Below, piece by piece: positions 8,467 to 16,554 of a stretch of DNA of 64,000 nt. The stretch's first letter is position 1. Each line of letters opens with the position of its first letter. Source of the stretch: Verrucomicrobiaceae bacterium (GTDB lineage Bacteria; Verrucomicrobiota; Verrucomicrobiia; Verrucomicrobiales; Verrucomicrobiaceae); assembly GCA_016795365.1 (NCBI GenBank), contig JAEUHN010000046.1, positions 1-64,000 on the forward strand, written 5' to 3'. The notes under the pieces are model-generated. The model searched no databases. It worked only from the letters and a program-made list of their open reading frames with translations, and had not been told where the DNA came from. The position numbers and the translations under genes were made by a program.

Positions 8467-8670
8467 ATGAACTCAACGTCGAAAATCACGCACGACAGCG
8501 ATGCAAAACCTGTGCGCCAAGCACTCACGATTCATAGCGAAGGGATGCGGGAAAAGTTCGAAAGACTCGATCAGCAGGCTTTGGAGAGTCTGCGCGCGGC
8601 AGGCAGGGCGCGGCGGGCGATGGAGAAGGAGTCACAGGCTGATTCACCCAAGCCGCCCGGTCTGCCCTGA
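8467..8670 (+). CDS. Small hypothetical protein
   Basis: 67 residues from the ATG at 8467. One long charged helix is likely (REKFERLDQQALESLRAAGR, then ARRAMEKE). No family recognised. It sits between copy 2 and the partial copy 3 of the island repeat. It could be a small regulator, but nothing proves it is translated. Confidence 0.4.
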   Translation: MNSTSKITHDSDAKPVRQALTIHSEGMREKFERLDQQALESLRAAGRARRAMEKESQADSPKPPGLP

Positions 8671-8691
8671 TAGGCGGATGCGAGGGAAGGC

Positions 8692-8707
8692 GGACGGAAT
8701 GCTTGGC
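8692..8707 (+). repeat. Partial third copy of the island repeat
   Basis: GGACGGAATGCTTGGC matches the first 16 positions of the 33-nt repeat except position 9, where all three copies differ. The similarity then fades. Confidence 0.4.
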
Positions 8708-8718
8708 TTTCGTTTGGC

Positions 8719-8907
8719 TCAGTCTATCGGGAACTTGCGCGGGAGATAGCCTGCCGCCTTCTGCTGCGAGTTCACATAGGGGTGCTCTGGCACTACATGC
8801 CCCAGTGCTCGCCGAATCCGGGCGCTCGCGCGAAGCTGTCGCACCAGCTGTTCCGAGGTCACTGGAGAAGTTTGCGGCTTTGAAGGAACTGGCTCTGGCT
8901 GGGTCAT
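8719..8907 (-). CDS. Possible small protein downstream of the restriction operon
   Basis: 62 residues from the ATG at 8907 (MTQPEPVPSKPQTSPVTSEQ), ending basic. It follows the restriction endonuclease on the same strand after 62 bp. Composition resembles the other small island proteins (proline-rich start, then a basic helix LVRQLRASARIRRALG). Weak evidence only. Confidence 0.3.
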   Translation of the reverse strand: MTQPEPVPSKPQTSPVTSEQLVRQLRASARIRRALGHVVPEHPYVNSQQKAAGYLPRKFPID

Positions 8908-8969
8908 GCGTCGAGTCGATTTTCATCGACAATGGCGTTATGTAAAGAGCGCGCGTTGACGCTGTAACT

Positions 8970-9968
8970 TTAGTTCAGCGTGTCTGGCATCGCATCGGGA
9001 TAAGGTCCAAGGAACTTGTCGCCGTTGAAATGGATCATGTGGGCGGGGTCTTCTGCAATCCACACTTCCGATTCCCACGCAATCGAAGCGAGGAATGATT
9101 GCATGACGCGGCGCGTGTCGAATGCCGTCACGAACACGAGGCCCGCTTTGCTGCCTGCGAATAGCTCTTTGAGTTCTTTTCGTCGTTTTCCATCCACAGG
9201 CCCGGCACTTGTCACGGCTTCAATCAAGAGTAGCCAATTCCGCTTCACGCAATGAATGATCACGTCCGGCATCTTGGCGGCGCTATCGAGTGAGACGCCA
9301 AGCCCGGCGAGATAGTCAGCTTCCAAGTGGGCGAACTTGTTCTCTGTGTCGCCGATGTAGGCAACGACGCCGCCGGGCGCGAAGTGTGGGCAAAAGTCTT
9401 CAATGATGGCTTTGATCAGCGGGTTCTGTCCACCGGGCGAAAGCGCTACCTTTTTGCCATCTGGGAGAGTCACGGGCACACGCGCCATTTCACGATGCCG
9501 GGCAATCTCGCGCTTCACTGCCTCCACATTGACGAGGTAGGCTTTCAACGCGCCGGGCCATTCCAGCGTGCCGAACGTGCGAAGCAAGGCGAGGGCCGAA
9601 GGTTCCACCTGATAGACTGTGTTTCCGCTATTGGTCGGGCGGTCGGGTTTGTCAGGGTTCCGCAACAACAAGCCCGCTTCAACGAAGAACTTCACGGCTT
9701 CATCACGAATCGTTTCCCGTGTGTTTGGAGCGTAACGATTGCCGTAGGCTTCTGCGATGAAATCAATGATGGGAGTGATGCCGCGCAACGGGCTTTCCGC
9801 TTCGCTCCATTCCTTCGCTGGCGAGAGATCAAGCAACGCCAAGAGAGTGTAGGCAGCGGTGTCGTTCCTCTGTTTCGGGCCGAACTGCAACGCGGTCAGT
9901 GCTTCGATGGCTTCTGCGAGGCGGTGCTTTCTCGCGTTACTTTTGCGGTCGGGTTTGTTGGAAGCCAT
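8970..9968 (-). CDS. BsuBI/PstI-family type II restriction endonuclease
   Basis: 332 residues, close to PstI and BsuBI in length. The C-terminal catalytic domain shows the family motifs: IGDTENK (205-211), MPDVI (233-237) and LIEAVTSAGPV (248-258). These supply the acidic metal-binding residues of the PD-(D/E)xK-like centre in this family. The N-terminal ~150 residues form the helical family domain. PstI and BsuBI cut CTGCAG; the same target is plausible but unproven. The start overlaps the methyltransferase 3' end by 32 bp, so the nuclease is made only from a transcript that already encodes the protecting methylase. Confidence 0.92.
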   Translation of the reverse strand: MASNKPDRKSNARKHRLAEAIEALTALQFGPKQRNDTAAYTLLALLDLSPAKEWSEAESPLRGITPIIDFIAEAYGNRYAPNTRETIRDEAVKFFVEAGLLLRNPDKPDRPTNSGNTVYQVEPSALALLRTFGTLEWPGALKAYLVNVEAVKREIARHREMARVPVTLPDGKKVALSPGGQNPLIKAIIEDFCPHFAPGGVVAYIGDTENKFAHLEADYLAGLGVSLDSAAKMPDVIIHCVKRNWLLLIEAVTSAGPVDGKRRKELKELFAGSKAGLVFVTAFDTRRVMQSFLASIAWESEVWIAEDPAHMIHFNGDKFLGPYPDAMPDTLN

Positions 9969-11469
9969 GAAGGTGATGCTCTACAAGGTGATCTAGTTCG
10001 TCTTGGGATGAGTCGGAGCGTTTCAATGCGGTTCCCATCGCTTCCAGTGTGGCGCGGTCGGGATAGGCGAGCTTGCGCAAGTCTGTTGCGTTGACCTGCG
10101 TGTGTCCGCTGAAACATCGGAAGTATTGGTCAACAAGTGTCGAGTTCAGATAGACGAACAAGCCAAGCGCGAGCTTCCTTTCCAGCCCCTTGCCATTGGC
10201 GTGGAAGTAGTTCAGATGATTTTCAAAGCCAATCCATTCCGCCTTCACGTCGGCAGGATCAAACAGACAAGCCACAAGTCGCCGCCGTTCCTCCTTGGAG
10301 GTAAAGCGCTTCGTGAGCAAATAGAGGCCTGATGGCACAAGCCAAGGGCGCGTCTCCGCATTGTCGAGAATCGCGTTTGGCTTGCGTGCTTCCAGCTTGG
10401 GCCAGTGAACCGTTCCACCGTTGAAATGGCACGGGTAGAGCAAGGGCACTGTTCCCGGCCCCGGCGCGGGGCGTAACGCGTTCTTCAATCGGAAATCGAC
10501 CACGCGCCCCGTGGAGACGGTCAAGCCAAGCGAAGCCAGGCTAGCGGGTAAATCCGAAAGCAGCGCCGTTGCGCTGGCGTGGCCCGTGTCGGCTGGAATA
10601 TGAATGAACCGCTCCGCGTCATTTGGGTAAACGATTTCAGCAAAAGGAAACCCCTTCGCTGTGATCGAAGCGCCCGCCTCTCCGCTGCTAGATGACACCG
10701 TGACAATGGGCGGTTGCGCCTTGCCCTTTATGGCTTGGAAAATCACGTTCTCTTGCAACACGGCATCATCACGAAAAGCGGCATCGCGTGACTCGAAAAC
10801 GTGAAGGCGTTGAAGCTCCATTTGATTCAGAAAGTCTTCACGGAATGGGCGGAAGTAGGGGCCATTGCAAAAGCTCCGGGGCGTGATGGCTACGAGTTGC
10901 CCGCCATCGTCCAGCAATCGCGCCAGAAGCCCCACAAAGCCCGTGTAGAGGTTGCTTGTCTCCAAGCCAACGGAACGAAGGGCGAGGCGCTCAGGGGAGG
11001 CTGTGTTGATCTTCTTGTAAGGCGGATTGGCGATTGCCACGTTGAACAGTGGCGCGGAAGTGCTGAACAAGTCGCCCGACAACTTCCCGGCCATCGTTTG
11101 AATAAAATCCGCGTGATGAACTTCCGTCGTGAAGGAAACCCCCCGCGTCCTGCAAAGCGATTCACACTCTGCCAGTGTCGCCTGCAGTGCCGGGAGAATC
11201 TTCGTATCGAGTTCGTAGGCCGTTGCGTGAATAGACTTCACCCCCGAACCCTTTGCACAAGCACGCCGCACAAATGCCACAGTGAGCGCCCCGGCCCCGG
11301 CTCCCGCATCAATCAACCGCACGTCACGCGGCAGAGTCGAGAACAGCGAGGCCATGAAATCCCCCACAGGTGAGGGCGTGAGGAACTGCCCAAGGGCTTC
11401 CTGCCGCTCTCTACCGTCCAGCGTTGGCGCTAGGGTGGTAAGGTCGGAAATCATGTGTTCATCATGCAC
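9937..11469 (-). CDS. Type II N6-adenine DNA methyltransferase (PstI/BsuBI partner)
   Basis: 510 residues. AdoMet-binding motif I is DAGAGAGAL (54-62); the catalytic NPPY is at 148-151 in VAIANPPYKK. QFLTPSPVGDFMA near the N-terminus is the motif X region typical of Eco57I/PstI-like gamma-class enzymes. The C-terminal half (WPKLEARKPNAILDN, LLTKRFTSKEERRRL, YFRCFSGHTQVNATDLRKL) is the target-recognition region. It would methylate adenine in the nuclease's target. ATGs at 11469 and 11454 are both possible starts. A predicted promoter (TTGCCA, 18 bp, TACACT) lies ~65 bp upstream. The gene itself contains CTGCAG at 11182. Confidence 0.92.
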   Translation of the reverse strand: MHDEHMISDLTTLAPTLDGRERQEALGQFLTPSPVGDFMASLFSTLPRDVRLIDAGAGAGALTVAFVRRACAKGSGVKSIHATAYELDTKILPALQATLAECESLCRTRGVSFTTEVHHADFIQTMAGKLSGDLFSTSAPLFNVAIANPPYKKINTASPERLALRSVGLETSNLYTGFVGLLARLLDDGGQLVAITPRSFCNGPYFRPFREDFLNQMELQRLHVFESRDAAFRDDAVLQENVIFQAIKGKAQPPIVTVSSSSGEAGASITAKGFPFAEIVYPNDAERFIHIPADTGHASATALLSDLPASLASLGLTVSTGRVVDFRLKNALRPAPGPGTVPLLYPCHFNGGTVHWPKLEARKPNAILDNAETRPWLVPSGLYLLTKRFTSKEERRRLVACLFDPADVKAEWIGFENHLNYFHANGKGLERKLALGLFVYLNSTLVDQYFRCFSGHTQVNATDLRKLAYPDRATLEAMGTALKRSDSSQDELDHLVEHHLHGFQQTRPQK

Positions 11470-11534
11470 TCACGAACGGGCGTGAGTCAACGCATTGCTA
11501 CCCGAACGAGGCGCAAGAAGATCACCAGGGCGCA

Positions 11535-11648
11535 AAGTGTATTCAAATAATCATCATGCTGGCAAGGAACGGAATTGAGCGGGATAGAGGGGCGAAAAGG
11601 TGCTGTTTTGTTGTATTGTAGAAAACAGTTGATTGATTGAATACACTT
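11535..11648. promoter_or_regulatory. Inverted repeat in the divergent control region of R-M operon and serine recombinase
   Basis: AAGTGTATTCAAATAATCA (11535-11553) is repeated in inverse orientation at 11630-11648 with 17 of 19 matches, the outer 12 perfect. Each arm carries TACACT pointing outward, toward the methyltransferase on the left and the recombinase on the right. A second inverted pair, CTGTTTT (11603) and AAAACAG (11622), lies between, and ACACTtggcAGTGT overlaps the right arm. This reads as a shared operator for two divergent promoters, or as a recombination site for the adjacent serine recombinase. Confidence 0.55.
11536..11565 (-). promoter_or_regulatory. Predicted sigma70-type promoter of the methyltransferase-endonuclease operon
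   Basis: On the minus strand: -35 TTGCCA (11565-11560), an 18-bp spacer, then -10 TACACT (11541-11536). The expected start is near 11529, giving a ~60-nt leader. The -10 box lies inside the left arm of the inverted repeat. Confidence 0.45.
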
Positions 11649-11662
11649 GGCAGTGTGGAACA

Positions 11663-12319
11663 ATGAAAGCAAGCACCGCCCCGAAAACAGTTCCCGTCGC
11701 CATCCTCGTTCGCGTGTCCACCTTGAAGCAGGAGACGGCGCGCCAAGTGACCGAACTCAAAGCAGTCGCGAAGGCGAAGGGCTGGGATGTGGTGGAAGTC
11801 TGCGAAGAACTCGGAATCTCTGGCCGTGCTGATGAGTCAGAGCGCCACGGCTTGCAGCGTGTCGAGGCGCTGGCGACCGGGGGCAAGATCAAGAAGGTGC
11901 TGGTGCATGAAGTCTCCCGTGTAGCTCGTCGCAACTCGCTGGTGCATCAGTTCGTGGAGACGCTGGAAGAGCACGGCGTTTCCCTCTACTGGCACGCGCA
12001 GGGCATTGAAACGATGATGCCCAACGGCAAACGCAATCCAGCGGCAGGCGTGATGCTGGCGCTACTGGCAGAGATGGCGCGCAACGAGACTGAGAAGCTA
12101 CGCGAGCGAATCAACAGCGGCCTCGCCGAAGCGCGGCGCAAGGGCGTGAAGCTGGGCAGGCCGAAAGGCAGCGGCTACGACACGGCGCGTTTGTTGGACG
12201 AACACAAAGACATCGTGAAGGCATTGAAGGCCGGGCACAGCATCCGCAACGCGGCGAAGATTACGGGCAAGGGAGGCTCTACCGTGCAACGTGTGGCGGC
12301 AGCGATGAAGGCGGCGTGA
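11663..12319 (+). CDS. Serine recombinase (resolvase/invertase family)
   Basis: 218 residues from the ATG at 11663; an upstream in-frame start at 11633 would run through the inverted repeat. The catalytic serine is in VAILVRVST, followed by VTELKAVAKAKGW. The core ends with the long helix MARNETEKLRERINSGLAEARRKG, then a GRPKGS linker and a C-terminal HTH (IVKALKAGHSIRNAAKITG), the normal small resolvase/invertase layout. It may resolve island multimers or invert DNA locally. It is the last gene before the right end of the island and is divergent from the restriction-modification operon. Confidence 0.9.
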   Translation: MKASTAPKTVPVAILVRVSTLKQETARQVTELKAVAKAKGWDVVEVCEELGISGRADESERHGLQRVEALATGGKIKKVLVHEVSRVARRNSLVHQFVETLEEHGVSLYWHAQGIETMMPNGKRNPAAGVMLALLAEMARNETEKLRERINSGLAEARRKGVKLGRPKGSGYDTARLLDEHKDIVKALKAGHSIRNAAKITGKGGSTVQRVAAAMKAA

Positions 12320-12579
12320 CTTGGGCGAGGAGTCCGGGCGCGGCGGGGGAAGGTGGAATGATCGGCGTTCATTGCCGGAAGGTGCAGAGTTCACATTCTT
12401 GCGGCGGTGGGCGTGAAGCAAACGCCGCTTGGCTGTAGTAACATAAAAAGATGTGACCCAACTGGAGGACCATAAAAAGACCGGGGGCGGGGGTGCGATG
12501 GAGGGGCGAACCACCCCTTCCAAGATGGGTTTGAACGCCGAGAAAAAATCACCAAAGGCGTCGGCGTTGTCAGCGCTCT
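12320..12579. other. Gene-free DNA near the right island end
   Basis: No gene seen. It holds two short similar stretches, CATAAAAAGATG (12443) and CATAAAAAGACCG (12470). It also has ACCGGGGGCGGGGGTGCG near 12480, which resembles a stretch at ~3473, just after the integrase region at the other end of the island. Confidence 0.4.
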
Positions 12580-12599
12580 ATTCTTACTTTCATTCTTAC
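12580..12599 (+). other. Putative integrase arm-type sites, right end
   Basis: ATTCTTAC at 12580-12587 and 12592-12599; same motif, spacing and orientation as 2047-2066. Lies 40 bp inside the right core. Confidence 0.55.
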
Positions 12600-12612
12600 T
12601 TTGCCCCTCGGA

Positions 12613-12633
12613 GGCGCTGGAAGCCTTGATTTT
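12613..12633 (+). repeat. 21-nt repeat inside the right island end
   Basis: Identical to 1983-2003 and in the same orientation; only 5 bp separate it from the 30-bp core. Confidence 0.7.
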
Positions 12634-12638
12634 ACAGG

Positions 12639-12668
12639 GCGTGCACGGAGAGGGATTCGAACCCCCGA
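12639..12668 (-). other. Right attachment site (3' end of the intact tRNA-Val)
   Basis: The 30-bp sequence shared with 1933-1962. Here it is part of the complete tRNA gene, so integration left the tRNA functional. Confidence 0.88.
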
Positions 12669-12713
12669 CCAACTCGGTGTAAACGAGCCGCTCTACCACT
12701 GAGCTATCCATGC
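12642..12713 (-). tRNA. tRNA-Val (anticodon UAC)
   Basis: 72 nt on the minus strand. Acceptor GCATGGA pairs with TCCGTGC (one G-T pair). The D arm is GCTCAGTGGTAGAGC. The anticodon stem GCTCG/CGAGT holds the loop TTTACAC with anticodon TAC. The T arm is GGGGG-TTCGAAT-CCCTC, followed by discriminator A. CCA is not encoded. The gene is the integration target of the island on its 3' side. Confidence 0.95.
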
Positions 12714-12809
12714 ATTGCGGGTGCGGCGGTAGAGTGCGCATGATCGGGCGGATGGCAAGTCGATCTATCAGTCATGCGAGAGATCTCGAGGTTATCGCGT
12801 TCAGGAGCC

Positions 12810-13979
12810 ATGCGATGGGCTTTGACGCGCTTGTGTTTCATCGGATGGGCCACGGCGGCGATGGTCGTGGCGGCTGATCCGTATCGTGAACTAGAGGCTC
12901 GGGATGCGCGTGAGGGGACGAAGGACGAGCCGTTCATGCGCACACTTTCGCTGCCTGATGCGGCGGGGTTTCTCGATGAAGGGGCTCACTTGGTGGAGCA
13001 CAATTGCTACGCGTGTCACTCCACCTTCACCTATCTGGCTGCGCGGAGCATTCTTGATCCGTTGGCTCCAGAGGTGATGAAGTCGCGCGTCATGCTGGAG
13101 CGGTTCAATGCGTTGATGTTTGATCCACAGAAGGTGAAGCTGGTGAAAACGCATCATGTCTCGCGAGTGCGCGTGCTGTCAGCCATCGAGCTGGCGCGAC
13201 ATGATGCGGTGACGACGGGCACGCTGGCTCCGACGACGCGACGGATGCTGGATCATCTGTGGTCGTATCAAACACACGAGGGTGGCATCGACTGGATTTG
13301 GGTGAAGGAGGCTCCGCAGGCGATCGACAACTACTGGCCGGCGATGATGATGGCGGTCGGTGTGGGAGTTGCGCCCGATGGGTATGCTGCGACTGACAAA
13401 GCCAAGGCGGGGCTGGACAAGCTGCGTGGGTGGTTCAAGGCGCATCCGCCGCAGACGATTCATGAGCGAGGGCTGGTGCTGATTTCGCACGCGGCGATGG
13501 GCGGACTCTTGAGTGAGGGTGAGGTTCGAGATCATGTGGCGGCGATTTTTGCCAAGCAGCATTCCGATGGCGGATGGAGCATGGTGGACCTTGCGCCCTG
13601 GACGAGGAAGGACAACAAGCCCCTCGATCCCTCGCTGACGGATGGATACGCCACGGGCTTCCTCATGGTCGCGCTGGCCAAGGCTGGTGTGACAAGGAAG
13701 GACGAGCGGCTTCAGCGGGGCATTGCATGGATCAAGACGCATCAGCGGGCCAGTGGCGGATGGTTCACGCAGTCGCCGTTTCATCGTGACCGAATCGCGA
13801 CCAACACCGGCACTTCATGGGTGGTGCAGGCCCTCGAAGCCTGCGGTGAGATTGTCCGGCCCTTCGTCACGGCTGAGCAATTCGCTGCGGCTCATGAGGA
13901 GGCAGAGAAAGCGGTGCCGGTGGGCGTGTTCCTGCCCGATCAGGATCATCCGCTTCTGACGGCTGGAGCGAGTCCGTGA
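12810..13979 (+). CDS. Secreted c-type haem protein with terpene-cyclase-like alpha/alpha toroid
   Basis: 389 residues from the ATG at 12810, which gives a clean signal peptide (MRWALTRLCFIGWATAAM, cleavage near VVAA/DP); an ATG at 12774 would add 12 residues. A single haem-binding CYACH lies about 65 residues in. The rest resembles the squalene-hopene-cyclase/prenyltransferase alpha-barrel, with QW-like repeats QTHEGGIDW, QHSDGGWSM and QRASGGWFT. I see no DxDD cyclase motif, so terpene cyclisation is unlikely. A periplasmic electron-transfer or sensing role is inferred. Haem-toroid proteins of this kind are known from Verrucomicrobiota and Planctomycetota but lack an assigned function. Confidence 0.78.
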   Translation: MRWALTRLCFIGWATAAMVVAADPYRELEARDAREGTKDEPFMRTLSLPDAAGFLDEGAHLVEHNCYACHSTFTYLAARSILDPLAPEVMKSRVMLERFNALMFDPQKVKLVKTHHVSRVRVLSAIELARHDAVTTGTLAPTTRRMLDHLWSYQTHEGGIDWIWVKEAPQAIDNYWPAMMMAVGVGVAPDGYAATDKAKAGLDKLRGWFKAHPPQTIHERGLVLISHAAMGGLLSEGEVRDHVAAIFAKQHSDGGWSMVDLAPWTRKDNKPLDPSLTDGYATGFLMVALAKAGVTRKDERLQRGIAWIKTHQRASGGWFTQSPFHRDRIATNTGTSWVVQALEACGEIVRPFVTAEQFAAAHEEAEKAVPVGVFLPDQDHPLLTAGASP

Positions 13980-14025
13980 GATTGCCGATGATCGAAGCGC
14001 GATCCTCTGCTCAAGGTGGAGGCGG

Positions 14026-16554
14026 ATGATCGACCAACTGCATCCTCGACTGGCGGCGTGGTTCACCGGAAACTTCGGTGAGCCCACGGATGCGCAGTCA
14101 CAGACGGTGCCGCACATTCTGGCGGGACGCAGTGTGCTGCTTTCGTCGCCCACGGGCAGTGGCAAGACGCTCGCAGGGTTTCTGGGTGTGATTGATCATC
14201 TGATGCGTTTGCATGAAGCCGATGCCTTGGGTGATGCGATCCACGCGATCTACATCTCGCCGCTGCGCGCGCTGACTTACGACATCCAAAAGAACCTGCA
14301 CGAGCCACTCGCAGGCATCGGGATGAGTGAGGTCATTCGCGTTGGCATGAGGACTGGCGACACGACGGCAACGGAGCGTGCGAAGATGAAGCGCAAGCCG
14401 CCGCACATCCTGCTCACCACACCGGAGAGTCTAGCGATCCTGCTGGCGCAGGAGGCGTATCGCGAGGCGTTGGCGGCATGTCGGTTTGTGATCGTGGATG
14501 AACTTCATGCGCTGGCCGAGAACAAGCGCGGCGCGCATCTCGCGGTGTCGATGGAGCGGCTGGCATCGCCGGGCGTGTGTCGCATTGGCTTATCCGCCAC
14601 AGCAGCACCGTTGCCACTGTTGGCGCAGTTGCTCGTGGGCGTGAATCGACCATGCGAGATCGTGAAGGCAAAGGTCGCACGTAAGCGTCGCGTGGAGGTG
14701 CTGTCGCCGTTGAGGCGTGATCCGTATCCGTCCGCCGGCTGGACCGCACAACGAGTCCTGCGCGACATCGCGAAGCTGGTCGAGTCGAAGCGTTCAGTGA
14801 TCGTGTTCTGCAACACGCGCAGCACCACGGAGAGCCTGGCGCATCGGTTGAAGCTAGCGCTGCCAAAGCTCGCGGATCAGATCGAAGCGCATCATGCGTC
14901 GCTGGATCGCGATGTGCGGCTGGAGACGGAGGACAAGCTGAAGCGTGGCGAACTGCGAGCCGTGGTGTGCAGCACGAGCTTGGAGCTGGGCATCGACATT
15001 GGCAGCGTGGACTGCGTGGTGATGATCTCCACGCCGAAGGGCATCAGCCGCGCCTTGCAACGCATCGGCCGCAGCGGGCACAGCATTCACGAGGAAAGTC
15101 ACGGCGTGCTGGTGGCCACGAATATCAACGACCTGATGGAGTGCATCGTGTGCGCGGAGATGACGCGGCACGAGCAGCTCGACGAGGTGCGCGTGCTGGA
15201 GTGTCCGCTCGATGTGCTCGCGCAGCATCTCGTGGGCATGGCGATGGAGGGCACCTGGACACGCGACTCGGCCTTCGCGGCGATTCGTCGATCACTGTCG
15301 TTTGCGAAGCTCAGTGAGGAGCAGTTCGACAGCGTGTTCCGCTACCTGCAAGGCGGCGGCAAGTCGCTCGAACGACAGTATGCGGAGACCTTTGGCAAGC
15401 TGATCGAAGTGGATGGCAAGCTCGCGGTGCCATCGAAGAAGGTGGAGCGCGAATACCTCGTCAACATCGGCGTCATTCACAGCGAGGGCATGGTGAACGT
15501 GTATCTGGGCAAACGGCGACTCGGCCAAGTGGAGGAAGGCTTCATCAAGGGGCTGCGGCTGGGCGACATCTTCGTGCTTGCGGGCCGCACCGTGCGGCTG
15601 GTCGAGACAGATGTGGGCGAGGCGATCGTGGAAGACGCGAACGGTCGCTTGCCGACGGTGCCATCGTGGAACGCGAACAAGATGCCGCTCTCGTCGGGCT
15701 TGTGCCGCGAGGTCACGCACCTGCGCACCGAGCTATCGCAACGCATCAAGCGCGGTGACGACGATGACTTGCTCAGCGACTGGCTGGTGGAGCACTTCAC
15801 GATCTCGATGACCAACGCGGCGGCCATCGTTCAGCACTGTCGCAACCAGTGCCTCGTGTCCGAGATTCCGCGCGAGGGCTTGTTCTTGATCGAGCGCTTC
15901 ATCGACGAGCGCGACGAAGACTACGTGCAGTTCTTCTTCCACTCGCTGATCGGGCGCGCGGCGAACAACGCACTCAGCCGCATCGTCGCGCATCGGGTGA
16001 AGGAAGCGGTCGGTGGCAACGCGATGGTGACCATCGACGACTACGGCTTCCTGCTCACGCTGAAGTCCTTCCAAAGCCTGGGCGCCGACGAGTGGCGCGA
16101 GTTGTTCGGCCTCGAGGGCGCGGAGCAATCGCTGCGAGCGGCGCTGGACGAGAGCGATCTGGTGAAATGGCAGTTCCGTGGCGTGGCGCAGACCGGGCTC
16201 ATGATCCCGCGCAACCGACCGGGCAAGAAGCAAAAGGTCCGCCAGCTGCGCACCAGCGCCGAGGTGCTCTTCCGCGTGCTGGTCGAGCACGAGCCCGACC
16301 ATCCGATGCTGGTCCAGGCCGTGCGCGAGGCGACCCACACCTTCCTCGACATGCCCGGCGCGCTCGACTTCCTGGCCAAGGCGCAGTCCCTCGACTGGCG
16401 GCTGGTGGAGGTGCCGGTCGTGAGCCCGTTTGCCTTCGGCCTCTACGCCAGCAAGATCCGGGAGGGCCTGATGCTGGAGGCCCCGGAGGAGGCGATCGAG
16501 CGTCTGTGGCAGGACTTCCAAAGGAAAACTCACAGGCCTACCGAGGCGATGTGA
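14026..16554 (+). CDS. Lhr-like / ligase-associated DEXH-box DNA helicase
   Basis: 842 residues, matching the shorter Lhr-core helicases linked to DNA repair. Motif I is PTGSGKT (42-48), motif II VDELH (157-161), motif III LSATAAP, and motif VI RIGRSGH. LHALAENKRGAHLAVSMERL and FCNTRSTTESLAHRL are typical of the family. The second half carries the winged-helix and beta-barrel Lhr region (LRLGDIFVLAGRTVRLVE, then PLSSGLCREV). It is expected to unwind or anneal nucleic acid in DNA-damage repair. The usual partners (LigD-type ligase, metallo-hydrolase) are not in this window. It follows the toroid gene after 46 bp and may share its transcript. Confidence 0.9.
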   Translation: MIDQLHPRLAAWFTGNFGEPTDAQSQTVPHILAGRSVLLSSPTGSGKTLAGFLGVIDHLMRLHEADALGDAIHAIYISPLRALTYDIQKNLHEPLAGIGMSEVIRVGMRTGDTTATERAKMKRKPPHILLTTPESLAILLAQEAYREALAACRFVIVDELHALAENKRGAHLAVSMERLASPGVCRIGLSATAAPLPLLAQLLVGVNRPCEIVKAKVARKRRVEVLSPLRRDPYPSAGWTAQRVLRDIAKLVESKRSVIVFCNTRSTTESLAHRLKLALPKLADQIEAHHASLDRDVRLETEDKLKRGELRAVVCSTSLELGIDIGSVDCVVMISTPKGISRALQRIGRSGHSIHEESHGVLVATNINDLMECIVCAEMTRHEQLDEVRVLECPLDVLAQHLVGMAMEGTWTRDSAFAAIRRSLSFAKLSEEQFDSVFRYLQGGGKSLERQYAETFGKLIEVDGKLAVPSKKVEREYLVNIGVIHSEGMVNVYLGKRRLGQVEEGFIKGLRLGDIFVLAGRTVRLVETDVGEAIVEDANGRLPTVPSWNANKMPLSSGLCREVTHLRTELSQRIKRGDDDDLLSDWLVEHFTISMTNAAAIVQHCRNQCLVSEIPREGLFLIERFIDERDEDYVQFFFHSLIGRAANNALSRIVAHRVKEAVGGNAMVTIDDYGFLLTLKSFQSLGADEWRELFGLEGAEQSLRAALDESDLVKWQFRGVAQTGLMIPRNRPGKKQKVRQLRTSAEVLFRVLVEHEPDHPMLVQAVREATHTFLDMPGALDFLAKAQSLDWRLVEVPVVSPFAFGLYASKIREGLMLEAPEEAIERLWQDFQRKTHRPTEAM

